64,000 bases of DNA from the NCBI RefSeq assembly GCF_000262345.1, contig NZ_AJTQ01000370.1, positions 1 to 64,000 of the forward strand. Reading direction: 5' to 3'. The first letter of the stretch is position 1, and each line of letters opens with the position of its first letter. The notes below the pieces were generated by a model that saw nothing but the letters and a program-made list of their open reading frames with translations, did no database searches and was not told where the DNA came from. Of this stretch, positions 16,292 to 27,279 are shown piece after piece. Position numbers and translations under genes: made by a program. The DNA comes from Streptomyces xiaopingdaonensis (GTDB taxonomy: Bacteria; Actinomycetota; Actinomycetes; Streptomycetales; Streptomycetaceae).

Positions 16292-17674
16292 TCAGCAGCC
16301 CAGCAGCCGGCTGCCGAGGTAGCCCTCGATCTGGTCGAGGGAGACGCGGTCCTGCTTCATGGTGTCGCGTTCGCGGACGGTGACGGCGTTGTCGTCGAGG
16401 GTGTCGAAGTCGACGGTGACGCAGAACGGGGTGCCGATCTCGTCCTGGCGGCGGTAGCGGCGGCCGATGGCGCCGGCGTCGTCGAAGTCGATGTTCCAGT
16501 GCTTGCGGAGGGTCTCGGCGAGGCCGCGGGCCTTCGGGGAGAGCTTCTCGTTGCGGGAGAGCGGGAGGACGGCGACCTTGACGGGCGAGAGGCGCGGGTC
16601 GAGGCGCATCACGGTGCGCTTCTCCAACTTGCCCTTGGCGTTGGGGGCTTCGTCCTCGATGTACGCGTCGAGCATGAAGGCGAGCATGGCGCGGTTGACG
16701 CCGGCCGCCGGCTCGATGACGTACGGCGTCCAGCGCTCGCCTGCCTCCTGGTCGAAGAAGGAGAGGTCGTGGCCTGACGCCTGGGAGTGGGCCGTGAGGT
16801 CGAAGTCGGTGCGGTTGGCGAGCCCTTCGAGCTCACCGAACTCGCTGCCGCCGAAGTTGAACCGGTACTCGATGTCGGCGGTGCGCTTGGAGTAGTGCGA
16901 GAGCTTCTCCTGCGGGTGCTCGTACCACCGCATGTTCTCCTCGCGGAGGCCGAGGTCCCGGTACCACGCCCAGCGCTGCTCCATCCAGTACTGGTGCCAC
17001 TGCTCGTCCTCGCCGGGCTGGACGAAGAACTCCATCTCCATCTGCTCGAACTCGCGCGTGCGGAAGATGAAGTTGCCCGGCGTGATCTCGTTGCGGAAGG
17101 ACTTGCCGAGCTGCGCGATGCCGAACGGGGGCTTCTTGCGCGAAGTCTGCTGTACCGCCGCGAAGTTGATGAAGATGCCCTGGGCCGTCTCGGGGCGCAG
17201 GTAGCTGAGCGAGCCCGAGTCCTGGGTGGGGCCGAGGTGGGTCGAGAGCAGACCCGAGAACTGCTTGGGCTCGGTGAAGCCGCCCTTGTTGCCGCAGTTG
17301 GGGCAGTTGATGTCGGCGAGACCGTTCGCCGGCTCGCGCGAGTGCTTCGCCTCGTACGCCTCGACGAGGTGGTCGGCGCGGAAGCGCTTGTGGCAGGAGG
17401 TGCACTCGGTGAGCGGGTCGGTGAAGGTCGAGACGTGGCCGGACGCCTGCCAGACCTCGGGGGCGAGGATCACCGACGAGTCGATACCGACGACGTCGTC
17501 GCGCGAGGTGACCATGGAGCGCCACCACTGGCGCTTGATGTTCTCCTTGAGCTCCACGCCGAGCGGGCCGTAATCCCACGCGGCGCGCTGGCCGCCGTAG
17601 ATCTCACTGCACGGGTAGACGAAGCCACGGCGCTTGCTCAGGCTGACGATGGTGTCGATCTTGTCGGCGGCCAC
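16292..17674 (-). CDS. glyS: Glycyl-tRNA synthetase (class II, single-chain type)
   Basis: With the GTG at 17674 the enzyme has 460 residues, the usual length of the actinobacterial alpha2-type enzyme, and starts [20 protein letters not shown]. It charges tRNA-Gly with glycine in the cytoplasm. The class II motifs are clear: [47 protein letters not shown] (motif 2), and the C-terminal anticodon-binding region starting near [17 protein letters not shown] CxxC pair (CTSCHK, CPNCG) near residues 95-140 could bind zinc. Longer upstream readings are out-of-family and are rejected. It is transcribed away from the zinc transporter operon. Confidence 0.98.
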   Translation of the reverse strand: MAADKIDTIVSLSKRRGFVYPCSEIYGGQRAAWDYGPLGVELKENIKRQWWRSMVTSRDDVVGIDSSVILAPEVWQASGHVSTFTDPLTECTSCHKRFRADHLVEAYEAKHSREPANGLADINCPNCGNKGGFTEPKQFSGLLSTHLGPTQDSGSLSYLRPETAQGIFINFAAVQQTSRKKPPFGIAQLGKSFRNEITPGNFIFRTREFEQMEMEFFVQPGEDEQWHQYWMEQRWAWYRDLGLREENMRWYEHPQEKLSHYSKRTADIEYRFNFGGSEFGELEGLANRTDFDLTAHSQASGHDLSFFDQEAGERWTPYVIEPAAGVNRAMLAFMLDAYIEDEAPNAKGKLEKRTVMRLDPRLSPVKVAVLPLSRNEKLSPKARGLAETLRKHWNIDFDDAGAIGRRYRRQDEIGTPFCVTVDFDTLDDNAVTVRERDTMKQDRVSLDQIEGYLGSRLLGC

Positions 17675-17955
17675 GGTGCTCTCTTCATTAACGACGACGG
17701 AATGCCTCAGATTACTAACGAGCACGGGGTGCGGATCAAATCGGGGCGCCCCTCTTCGGCCGCCGGATCGGCGCCCGTGGCGGCGGTGTTGCGGCGCCGT
17801 CGCGGTGTGCCCTCCCGAGCGGTCCGCGCGACTGCGCGGCTCGTACCGACAGGGTCGCACACGGAGTCCGCGCCGCCGACCCACGACCATGTGCTCATGA
17901 ATGCGCACGCGCTGAATTCGCTTGCCATACGCGGTGATCGGGATCGATCCTCAAT

Positions 17956-17993
17956 TTGACAACCATTTCCAGTTGAGTTGAAAATGAGTGTCA
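17956..17993 (+). promoter_or_regulatory. Promoter with Zur box upstream of the zinc transporter operon
   Basis: TTGACA at 17956-17961 and GAAAAT at 17980-17985, 18 bases apart, look like a -35/-10 pair. The segment TTGAAAATGAGTGTCAT at 17978-17994 resembles the Streptomyces Zur box (TGAAAATGATTNTCA type) and covers the -10 and probable start point. The initiation point would fall at or next to the ATG at 17993, so the transcript may be leaderless. The rest of the 318-base gap to glyS shows nothing recognisable. Confidence 0.65.
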
Positions 17994-18982
17994 TGAACAC
18001 TCGACGACGCCTCATACGCACGGGTGCCGCGGCCGCGGCCCTCGGTCTCGGCACCCTCTCCGCCACCGCCTGCGGGAACGACGCGGGCACCTCCGACGGC
18101 GGAAAGGTGGACGTCGTCGCCGCCTTCTATCCGATGGAGTACCTCGCCGAGCAGATCGGCGGCGAGCACGTCTCCGTCCGCAACCTCACCAAGCCCGGCG
18201 CCGAGCCGCACGACCTCGAGCTGAGCCCCCGCGAGACGGGGCAGCTCAGCGAGGCCGACCTCGTCGTCTACCTCAAGGGACTGCAGCCCGCCGTCGACGA
18301 GGCTGTCGAGCAGTCCGAGGTGGCGCACACCGCCGAAGCCACCTCGTTCACCACGCTCGAGGAGCACGGCAGCGACGTCCACGGCGAAGAGGGCCACGCC
18401 GAGGACGACCACGGCGAGGACGACCACGAGGGCCACGACCACGACCACGACCACGCCGACACCGGCGGCGACCCGCACGTCTGGCTCGACCCCGTCAGGT
18501 ACGCGCAGATCGCCAAGGGCGTCGGCAAGAAGCTCGGCGAGGCCGACCCCGACCACAAGTCCACCTACGACCGGAAGACCAAGGCCCTCGTCAAGCGCCT
18601 GGACGCGCTCGACTCCCGGTTCGAGGAGGGCCTGAAGAAGCGCACCGGCGACACGTTCGTCACGACGCACGCCGCCTTCGGTTACCTCGCCGACCGCTAC
18701 GAGCTCCACGAGGAGGCCGTCTCCGGTATCGACCCCGAGTCCGAGCCGAGCGCCTCGCGGATGAAGGAGCTGCACGCCGTCGCGAAGGAGGACGACGTCA
18801 GCACCGTCTTCTTCGAGGACAATGCGAGCGACAAGACCGCACGTACCCTCGCGAACGACCTCGACCTCGAAACAGGCGTGCTCAGTCCGCTGGAGAGCCT
18901 GAAGAACCCGAAGAAGCAGGACTACTTCTCGGTGATGGAGCAGAACCTCTCCGCGCTGCGCACCGCCCTCGGCGCCCGGTGA
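17993..18982 (+). CDS. znuA: Zinc ABC transporter substrate-binding lipoprotein (ZnuA-like)
   Basis: The protein has 329 residues from the ATG at 17993. It has a Sec signal with twin Arg and a lipobox ending LSATAC, so it is a membrane-anchored lipoprotein facing outwards. The cluster A-I metal-binding fold is shown by VVAAFYPMEYLAEQIGGEHV at the start of the mature protein, GAEPHDLELSP with the first ligand His, GDPHVWLDP, and THAAFGYLADRY. Between them, near residues 120-155, is a long His/Asp/Glu-rich loop typical of zinc-specific members. It delivers zinc to the ATPase and permease encoded downstream. A Zur box at its promoter fits zinc repression. In-frame ATG and TTG codons slightly upstream are possible alternative starts. 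Confidence 0.95.
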   Translation: MNTRRRLIRTGAAAAALGLGTLSATACGNDAGTSDGGKVDVVAAFYPMEYLAEQIGGEHVSVRNLTKPGAEPHDLELSPRETGQLSEADLVVYLKGLQPAVDEAVEQSEVAHTAEATSFTTLEEHGSDVHGEEGHAEDDHGEDDHEGHDHDHDHADTGGDPHVWLDPVRYAQIAKGVGKKLGEADPDHKSTYDRKTKALVKRLDALDSRFEEGLKKRTGDTFVTTHAAFGYLADRYELHEEAVSGIDPESEPSASRMKELHAVAKEDDVSTVFFEDNASDKTARTLANDLDLETGVLSPLESLKNPKKQDYFSVMEQNLSALRTALGAR

Positions 18983-19059
18983 CCACGCGTCCACGCACCG
19001 CGCCCGCCCGCGCCGCGCACGTACCGTCACCGACGGCACCGACCACCACGGAGGAAGCC

Positions 19060-19884
19060 ATGGACGCAGAGCCGTCCCCGCACGCCGGCTCGCCCGAGCA
19101 GAGCCCGGAGCACGGCGGCCGGGGCACGCCGGAGGCGCCCCCGGTGATCTCGCTGCGCGGGGCGCACGCGGCGCTCGGGGCCAAGCCGGTGCTGCGCGGC
19201 GTCGACCTCACCGTGGGCGCAGGGGAGGTCGTGGCGCTGCTCGGCGCCAACGGTTCGGGGAAGTCCACCACCGTCAAGGCCGTGCTCGGGCAGGTGGCGC
19301 TCACCTCGGGCGAACTCGCGCTCTTCGAGACGCCGTTGGCCCGGTTCCGCGAGTGGCGGCGCCTCGGCTACGTGCCGCAGCGCTCGACGGCGGCCGCCGG
19401 CGTCCCCGCGACCGTGCGCGAGGTCGTCCAGGCGGGCCGGCTCGCGCGCTCGCAGTTCCGGCCGCTGCGCAAGGCCGACCGCGAGGCCGTCCACGAGGCG
19501 CTCGCACTCGTCGGCCTCGCCGACCGCGCGGGCGACCCGGTGGAGGCGCTCTCCGGCGGACAGCACCAGCGCGTACTCATCGCCCGGGCGCTCGCCTCCC
19601 GTCCCGAGCTGCTGGTGATGGACGAACCGCTCGCCGGCGTCGACCTAGGCAGCCAGGAGGTGCTCGCCGAGGCGCTCCGCGACCAGGTGCGGCGCGGGCA
19701 CTCGGTCCTCCTCGTCCTCCACGAACTCGGTCCGCTGGCACCGCTGATCGACCGCGCCGTCGTGCTCCGCGACGGCCGCGTCGAGCGCGTCACGCGCCCC
19801 GAGCAGCTCCACGACCCCACCTGCCACCACCCCGACGAGAAGACCGGGGACGCACCGAGCATCGAGACGGGGCTGCTGTCGTGA
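19060..19884 (+). CDS. znuC: Zinc ABC transporter ATP-binding protein (ZnuC-like)
   Basis: The product has 274 residues from the ATG at 19060, chosen for the strong GGAGGAAGCC ribosome site. A GTG at 18979 overlapping the znuA stop would add a Pro/Ala-rich extension. The ABC motifs are complete: Walker A GANGSGKST near residue 64, signature LSGGQHQRVLIARAL near residue 165, Walker B LLVMDEP and the H-loop VLHEL. It powers zinc import together with the lipoprotein and the permease. Its stop overlaps the permease start by four bases. Confidence 0.95.
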   Translation: MDAEPSPHAGSPEQSPEHGGRGTPEAPPVISLRGAHAALGAKPVLRGVDLTVGAGEVVALLGANGSGKSTTVKAVLGQVALTSGELALFETPLARFREWRRLGYVPQRSTAAAGVPATVREVVQAGRLARSQFRPLRKADREAVHEALALVGLADRAGDPVEALSGGQHQRVLIARALASRPELLVMDEPLAGVDLGSQEVLAEALRDQVRRGHSVLLVLHELGPLAPLIDRAVVLRDGRVERVTRPEQLHDPTCHHPDEKTGDAPSIETGLLS

Positions 19885-20777
19885 TCGAGATCCTGGAGTA
19901 CAGCTTCATGCAGCGCGCGCTCCTCGCGGCGCTGCTGGTGGGCGTCGCGGCGCCGGCCGTCGGCATCTTCCTGGTGCAGCGGCGCCAGGCGATCATGGGC
20001 GACGGGATCGGCCATGTCGCGCTCACCGGCGTCGCGTTGGGGTTCCTGCTCTCCGCCAACCCGGTGTGGATGGCGGTCGCCGTCTCCTCGCTCGGCGCGA
20101 TCGGCATGGAGCTGATCCGCTGGTACGGCAAGGCCCGCGGCGATCTGGCGCTGGCGATGCTCTTCTACGGCGGCATGGCGGGCGGCGTCCTCATCATCAA
20201 CCTCGCGCCCGGCGGCTCGAACGCCAACCTCACGACGTACCTCTTCGGTTCGATCACCACCGTCGCCACGGCGGACATCGTCGCGATCGTACTGCTCTCC
20301 GCGTTCGTCCTCGCGGTCTCGCTGGGGCTGCGGCGACAGCTCTTCGCCGTCTGCCAGGACGAGGAGTTCGCGCGCGTGACGGGGCTGCCGGTGCGCGCCC
20401 TCAACCTGCTCCTCGCCGTCACGGCGGCCGTCACCGTCACCGTGGCGATGCGGGTCGTGGGGCTGCTGCTGGTGAGCGCGCTGATGGTGATCCCGGTCGC
20501 GGCCGCGCAGCAGGTGACCCGGGGGTTCGCGGCGACGCTCGGGGCCTCCGTCGGCCTCGGGGTGCTCGTCACCCTCTCGGGGACGACCGCCTCGTACTAC
20601 ATCGACGTCCCCCCGGGTGCCAGCATCGTCGTCCTCGCGATCGTGGTCTTCGGGGTGGTGACGGCGCTCGCCGCTCCCCTGGCGCGGCGGCGCGCGAGGG
20701 CTGTCGCGCGGGCGGAGCGGGAAGGCACCCTGGAGGAGTCGGCCGGGGCCGCGGGGGATGCGGTGCGTGTGCGATGA
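19881..20777 (+). CDS. znuB: Zinc ABC transporter permease (ZnuB-like)
   Basis: The product has 298 residues from a GTG at 19881 that overlaps the znuC stop. It is very hydrophobic, with about eight membrane segments, beginning FMQRALLAALLVGVAAPAVG and including VVGLLLVSALMVIPVAAAQQ. The motif QRRQAIMGDGIGHVALTGVA near residue 38 is characteristic of the ABC-3 metal permease family. The C-terminal 35 residues are a basic and acidic cytoplasmic tail. It forms the membrane channel for zinc. The next gene, zur, follows after 151 bases and closes the regulatory circuit. Confidence 0.95.
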   Translation: MIEILEYSFMQRALLAALLVGVAAPAVGIFLVQRRQAIMGDGIGHVALTGVALGFLLSANPVWMAVAVSSLGAIGMELIRWYGKARGDLALAMLFYGGMAGGVLIINLAPGGSNANLTTYLFGSITTVATADIVAIVLLSAFVLAVSLGLRRQLFAVCQDEEFARVTGLPVRALNLLLAVTAAVTVTVAMRVVGLLLVSALMVIPVAAAQQVTRGFAATLGASVGLGVLVTLSGTTASYYIDVPPGASIVVLAIVVFGVVTALAAPLARRRARAVARAEREGTLEESAGAAGDAVRVR

Positions 20778-20928
20778 GTCCGTTTCCGTAGCGAGGACCG
20801 CAGCACGGCCGCACCTGGCACAATGACCACGCGTCCCCGGGCCGCCGTCGGGCGCCCGGGCGCAGGCACGAGGCGGAGCCTCGGCATCCGACGGAACGAA
20901 CGACCACCGAGAGCAGAGGAGTCAGCGC

Positions 20929-21342
20929 GTGACCACCGCAGGTCCCCCCGTCCGCGGCCGGTCGACCCGGCAGCGCGCCGCGGTCTCGGCGGCGCTCGCC
21001 GAGGTCGAGGAGTTCCGTAGCGCCCAGGAGCTGCACGACATGCTCAGGCACCGCGGGGACTCGGTCGGTCTGACGACCGTCTACCGCACGCTCCAGTCCC
21101 TCGCCGACGCGGGCGAGGTCGACGTCCTCCGCACCGACGAGGGCGAGGCCGTCTACCGCAGGTGCCACAGCGACGACCACCACCACCACCTCGTCTGCCG
21201 GATCTGCGGCAAGGCCGTGGAGGTCGAGGGGCCCGCGGTGGAGAAGTGGGCCGAGTCGATCGCGGCCGACCACGGGTTCGTCGACGTCGGGCACACGGTC
21301 GAGGTCTTCGGCACCTGCGGGGAGTGCGCCGAGCAGCGCTGA
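20929..21342 (+). CDS. zur: Fur-family zinc uptake regulator Zur
   Basis: The protein has 137 residues from a GTG. The N-terminal winged helix (STRQRAAVSAALAEVEEFRS, then TVYRTLQSLADAGEV) is followed by the metal-binding HSDDHHHHLVCRICGKAVEVE and a C-terminal FGTCGECAEQR. The two CxxC pairs build the structural zinc site, and the His-rich segment contributes to the regulatory sites. Its position directly after the zinc transporter genes makes Zur far more likely than Fur or a peroxide regulator. With zinc bound it would repress the operon through the box at 17978-17994. Confidence 0.95.
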   Translation: MTTAGPPVRGRSTRQRAAVSAALAEVEEFRSAQELHDMLRHRGDSVGLTTVYRTLQSLADAGEVDVLRTDEGEAVYRRCHSDDHHHHLVCRICGKAVEVEGPAVEKWAESIAADHGFVDVGHTVEVFGTCGECAEQR

Positions 21343-21344
21343 GG

Positions 21345-21375
21345 CGGCGACCGCCGTCCGCGGGACGGCCGCCGG
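21345..21375. terminator. Terminator-like hairpin between zur and uppS
   Basis: CCGTCC and GGACGG pair around GCG, with further partial pairing on both sides, in the short gap between two convergent genes. Confidence 0.5.
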
Positions 21376-21404
21376 ACGCACGCCGCCCGGCCGCGCTCAC
21401 CCCG

Positions 21405-22265
21405 TCACGCGTCGCTCTGCTGCTCCGCGGCGTCCTCACCGCCGTCCGCCGCGGGCTCGTTGGGCATCGCGCCGCCGAAGCGGCGGTCCCGCTGGGCGAA
21501 CTCCAGGCACGCCTCCCACAGGTTGCGCCGGTCGAAGTCCGGCCAGAGGACGTCCTGGTAGACCATCTCGGCGTAGGCGCTCTGCCAGATCAGGTAGTTG
21601 GAGGTGCGCTGCTCGCCCGACGGCCGCAGGAAGAGGTCGACGTCGGGCATGTCGTCGTAGTACAGGTACCGGCCGAAGGTCTTCTCGTTTATCTTCGACG
21701 GGTCGAGGCGGCCGGCGCGCACGTCCTCGCCGATCCGCTGCGCGGCGTCGGCGATCTCGGCGCGGCCGCCGTAGTTGACGCAGAAGTAGAGCGTCATCGC
21801 GTCGTTGTCCTTCGTCTGCTCCTGGGCGACCTGGAGCTCCTGGACGACCGACTTCCACAGCCGCGGCATCCGCCCCACCCAGCGGATGCGGATGCCGAGT
21901 TCGTCCATCTCGTCCCTGCGGCGGCGGATGACGTCGCGGTTGAAGTTCATCAGGAAGCGGACCTCCTCGGGGGAGCGCTTCCAGTTCTCGGTGGAGAAGG
22001 CGTAGAGCGAGAGGTTCTGCACCCCCATCTCGAGGCAGCCCTTGAGGACGTCCATGACGACGCCCTCGCCCCTCTTGTGCCCCTCGGTGCGCGGCAGCCC
22101 CCGCTCCTTCGCCCAGCGCCCGTTGCCGTCCATCACGACGGCGATGTGGCCGGGGACGAGCTCGGCCGGGATCCTCGGCGGACGTGCGCCCGAGGGGTGC
22201 GGCTCGGGGGTGGCGTAGGTACGCGTCTCGCGCTGCTGCCACGGCAGCACTCCGCGACGTGCCAT
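21405..22265 (-). CDS. uppS: Isoprenyl transferase (undecaprenyl diphosphate synthase type)
   Basis: The protein has 286 residues. It has the cis-prenyltransferase signature [20 protein letters not shown] near residue 40 with the catalytic Asp, [15 protein letters not shown] near residue 88, and the C-terminal [20 protein letters not shown] with the substrate-binding RxxxxxR region. It adds isopentenyl units in cis to make the polyprenyl carrier for cell-wall synthesis. The acidic C-terminal tail is typical of actinobacteria. It lies 78 bases after recO on the same strand and may be co-transcribed with it. Confidence 0.96.
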   Translation of the reverse strand: MARRGVLPWQQRETRTYATPEPHPSGARPPRIPAELVPGHIAVVMDGNGRWAKERGLPRTEGHKRGEGVVMDVLKGCLEMGVQNLSLYAFSTENWKRSPEEVRFLMNFNRDVIRRRRDEMDELGIRIRWVGRMPRLWKSVVQELQVAQEQTKDNDAMTLYFCVNYGGRAEIADAAQRIGEDVRAGRLDPSKINEKTFGRYLYYDDMPDVDLFLRPSGEQRTSNYLIWQSAYAEMVYQDVLWPDFDRRNLWEACLEFAQRDRRFGGAMPNEPAADGGEDAAEQQSDA

Positions 22266-22343
22266 GCGGATCTCAACTCCAAGTACCGGGGGCGTTACCG
22301 CCCGGCGGCTGCGCTCTCCGCGGGCCGGGCGTTGGTCCGGACA

Positions 22344-23102
22344 CTAGCCGGTCCGGCCCTCACGCACATATCTGAGCGAGCGCAGCCCCCGCTCCAGGTG
22401 CCAGTGCAGGTACGCCGAGACGAGCCCGGCGCCCTCGCGCACGTGGCGCCGCTCGGCGGCGTCGGCCGTCTCCCAGTCGCCGGTGAGCAGCGCGCCGAGG
22501 AGTCGCAGCGTCTCCGAGGACGGGACGACGCTGCCGGCCGGACGGCAGTCGCCGCAGACGACGCCGCCCGAGGCGACGGAGAAGAAGCGGTTCGGGCCCG
22601 GGAGTCCGCACTTGGCGCAGTCGGCGAAGCTCGGTGCGTAGCCGGCCATCGCGAGGGAACGCAGCAGGAAGGCGTCGAGGCAGAGCCCCGGCGCGTGCTG
22701 CCCGGTGGAGAGGGTGCGCAGGCCGCCCACGAGCAGCAGGTACTGCTGGACGTTGGGCTGGCCCTCCTGGAAGGTGAACCGCTCGGCGGTCTCCAGCATC
22801 GCCGTCCCCGCGGTGTAGCGGTCGTAGTCGGCGACGATGCCCTGGCCGTACGGGCTGATCGTCTCCGTCTGGGTGCACAGCGGGAGGCCGCGGCCGACGA
22901 GTTCGCCGCCGCGCGCGAAGAACTGCACGTCGACGTGGCCGAAGGGCTCCAGCCGGGCGCCGAACTTCGACTTGGTCCGCCGCACTCCGCGCGCCACTGC
23001 GCGTACCCGGCCGTGACCGCGGGTGAGCAGGGTGATGATCCGGTCCGCCTCGCCCAGCTTCTGGGTACGCAGCACGATGCCGTCGTCGCGGAACAGAGTC
23101 AT
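22344..23102 (-). CDS. recO: DNA repair protein RecO
   Basis: The protein has 252 residues from an ATG at 23102. It starts with the RecO OB-fold (MTLFRDDGIVLRTQKLGEAD, then RIITLLTRGHGRVRAVARGV). The C-terminal part has two CxxC pairs (CAKCG near residue 165 and CGDC near 185) that form a zinc finger. RecO helps load RecA on gaps coated with single-strand binding protein. The gene order uppS-recO-leuA region is a conserved streptomycete arrangement. Confidence 0.96.
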   Translation of the reverse strand: MTLFRDDGIVLRTQKLGEADRIITLLTRGHGRVRAVARGVRRTKSKFGARLEPFGHVDVQFFARGGELVGRGLPLCTQTETISPYGQGIVADYDRYTAGTAMLETAERFTFQEGQPNVQQYLLLVGGLRTLSTGQHAPGLCLDAFLLRSLAMAGYAPSFADCAKCGLPGPNRFFSVASGGVVCGDCRPAGSVVPSSETLRLLGALLTGDWETADAAERRHVREGAGLVSAYLHWHLERGLRSLRYVREGRTG

Positions 23103-23154
23103 GGCGCCATTGTCGCCCACCCGCGCGGCGCGCGGGGCAGCGCCCGGGCGCCGC

Positions 23155-23811
23155 TCAGGACGGGGTGCGCGCCTGCGCCAGCAGGCGGTCCACGTCCTCG
23201 GCGCCGAGCTCCAGCAACCGCCCGGCGGCGGCGAGCACTTCGCGTTCCCGGCCGGTGTAGGGGCCGTCGGCGAGGGCGATGCGGGCGCCGCCGAGGAGGA
23301 GGCTCTCGCGTCCTGCGACGGCGAGCTGGGAGGCGAGCGGGGCGAGCTTGTCGTGGAGCTCCAGCTCGGCCAGGACTTCGCGGCCGCTGCCCAACGCGCC
23401 GACGTGGGCGGTGAGTTGGTCCTCTGTGCACTCGGGGAAGCCGGCGGCGTGCACCACCTCGACGGCGGTCTCGCGGACGGAGCGGGCCTCGGCCCCGCCG
23501 GCCGCGAGCACCACGAGCGCGACCGTGTGCACCGCTTCGCTGAGCATCGCGGCGAGGCCGGCCGTCGTGGGGTGGTCGAGGGCGCCGGGCGCGAAGTGCC
23601 CGCGGCAGGCGGTGCATTCGACGACCGGGTCCTCGGCCCCGCGCGGCAGCACGGGGAGGCCGAGCACCACGAGGCGCCGACGTCCCGTCCGGCGGCGGTA
23701 GTTGCGGTCGCCGCCGCAGTCGGGGCAGAAGAACTCTCCGTCGTCGACGGTGTGCCAGCGGGTGCGGACACCGCACGCCTTGCGGGCTCGACGGTCACGT
23801 GACGGCCCCAT
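23155..23811 (-). CDS. TerB-like protein with N-terminal zinc ribbon
   Basis: The ATG at 23811 follows an excellent GAGGGAGG site and gives 218 residues. An N-terminal zinc ribbon is formed by CPDCGGDRNY and CTACRG. The rest, from about LDHPTTAGLAAMLSEAVHTV onward, is an all-alpha TerB-type domain (tellurite-resistance family). Its function is unknown, and TerB domains often sense metals or bind membranes. Fifty-two bases separate it from recO on the same strand, so the two may share a transcript. Confidence 0.85.
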   Translation of the reverse strand: MGPSRDRRARKACGVRTRWHTVDDGEFFCPDCGGDRNYRRRTGRRRLVVLGLPVLPRGAEDPVVECTACRGHFAPGALDHPTTAGLAAMLSEAVHTVALVVLAAGGAEARSVRETAVEVVHAAGFPECTEDQLTAHVGALGSGREVLAELELHDKLAPLASQLAVAGRESLLLGGARIALADGPYTGREREVLAAAGRLLELGAEDVDRLLAQARTPS

Positions 23812-23935
23812 TGCCGCACCTCCCTCACGTTTCGGCAACGTTGCCGAGTGGAGTGATGTTAACCACATGCGCGAGGCGGCGTCAGCACCCCGTACGGCAC
23901 GAACCCGCGGCCAAAGGTCCCCGTGCGCCGGCGAA

Positions 23936-23967
23936 CCGGGTGGCACCGCGTGCCGGGTGCCACCCGG
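23936..23967 (-). terminator. Terminator of leuA
   Basis: CCGGGTGGCAC at 23936-23946 pairs perfectly with GTGCCACCCGG at 23957-23967 around a ten-base loop, eight bases beyond the leuA stop. A strong intrinsic-type hairpin without a long T-run. Confidence 0.85.
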
Positions 23968-23974
23968 AAGTGCC

Positions 23975-26203
<2,229 letters not shown>

Positions 26204-27037
26204 TCACGGAAGGTAGTACATGGGGTTCGGCAGCTTCACCGAGCGGGCCGCGTGGCCGCCCTTCAAGTCGCTGTACTGATCACCGAAGTTGGCGAGGATC
26301 TCGTACCCCTGGTCCTCGATGTGGGCACGCGTACCCGACTTGTACTCGACGGTGTTGCACTCCGTGCCGCACTCCAGGTACGGAGGCGGGTTCTCGGCGT
26401 CCTTGAGGTAGAAGTGCTCGCGGTCGACGGGGTTCTCGAAGCCGACGTTCTTGAGGTTGCGGACGCTCCAGTCGCGCTCGTACTCCTTGCGCCCGGTGAG
26501 GAAGAAGACCGTGACGCCCTTCTTGTGGGCCCAGTTGACGAGGTGCTTCATCCCGAAGACCGGGTCCATGTCGGTGGTGCGGAGGTACTCGTCCTGCTCC
26601 TCCTGGGAGAAGTCGTAGCCGATCCGCCGCTCGAAGTTGTAGGTGAGCAGGACGGTGTCGTCGACGTCGAGGACGACGGCGGGCTTCTTCCCCCTGCCGT
26701 GGCGGGCGTCGCGGTCCTTCAGGTCCCGCGCGAGGTCGCGCTCGGCCTTCGCCGCGAGGGCGCGGACCTCCTTGGCGTAGTTCCCCTCGGGAGAGGCGTA
26801 GTGCTCGCCGTCCTCCGTCTCGATGTCGCCGTAGTACGCCTCGATCTTCTCCTTCACCTGATCGAGGTTGGGGATCTCCTCCCCGGTCCTGGGCACCGAG
26901 TGCTCGGCGGTCGCCTGGCCGATGCCGAAGAGCGCCGAGCCGGCCACGGCGAACGCGGCGGTGGTCGCGGCGATGCGGACGCGGCGCCTGCGGGGGGCCG
27001 GGGCGGCGTCGGACGGGCGGGATGAACGGCGGAGCAT
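26204..27037 (-). CDS. Secreted HAD-family acid phosphatase (class B type)
   Basis: With the ATG at 27037 (AAGGAG eight bases upstream) the protein has 277 residues. A basic N-terminus followed by AATTAAFAVAGSALFGIGQA is a Sec signal with cleavage near residue 45. The mature part is a HAD phosphatase of the acid-phosphatase/VSP family. Motif I is VVLDVDDTVLLTYN near residue 118, motif II is VFFLTGR, and the late acidic motif lies in NFGDQYSDL near residue 255. It probably releases phosphate from organic esters outside the cell. A pair of cysteines (ECGTEC) may form a disulfide. It is monocistronic and divergent from the enolase gene. Confidence 0.93.
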   Translation of the reverse strand: MLRRSSRPSDAAPAPRRRRVRIAATTAAFAVAGSALFGIGQATAEHSVPRTGEEIPNLDQVKEKIEAYYGDIETEDGEHYASPEGNYAKEVRALAAKAERDLARDLKDRDARHGRGKKPAVVLDVDDTVLLTYNFERRIGYDFSQEEQDEYLRTTDMDPVFGMKHLVNWAHKKGVTVFFLTGRKEYERDWSVRNLKNVGFENPVDREHFYLKDAENPPPYLECGTECNTVEYKSGTRAHIEDQGYEILANFGDQYSDLKGGHAARSVKLPNPMYYLP

Positions 27038-27279
27038 GCGCACAACTCCTTGGTGTGTGGGGAGAGTTGACGACGGCGCGGGAGACGGGGCCCCGCGGTT
27101 TCTACGCGCGCAGATTCAACCACGGGCCCCGAGCCGTGGGAACACTCCGCCGCGCACCGCATTTCCCGCGCACCGACCGGTGTTCACCTCCACGACCCGC
27201 GTCTACCGTTGTGCACGCGGATACCACGGCGGACGGCGCCGGGCACCGGCACGCCGCCCCTCGCGGAAGGAGCCGTGCC

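Noticed and set aside
18361..18475. His/Asp-rich repetitive stretch as a DNA repeat
   Set aside because: It is the coding sequence of the zinc-binding loop of ZnuA, not an independent repeat element.
18979..19059. GTG start of znuC overlapping znuA
   Set aside because: It would add a low-complexity Pro/Ala extension; the ATG at 19060 has a much better ribosome site. Still possible by translational coupling.
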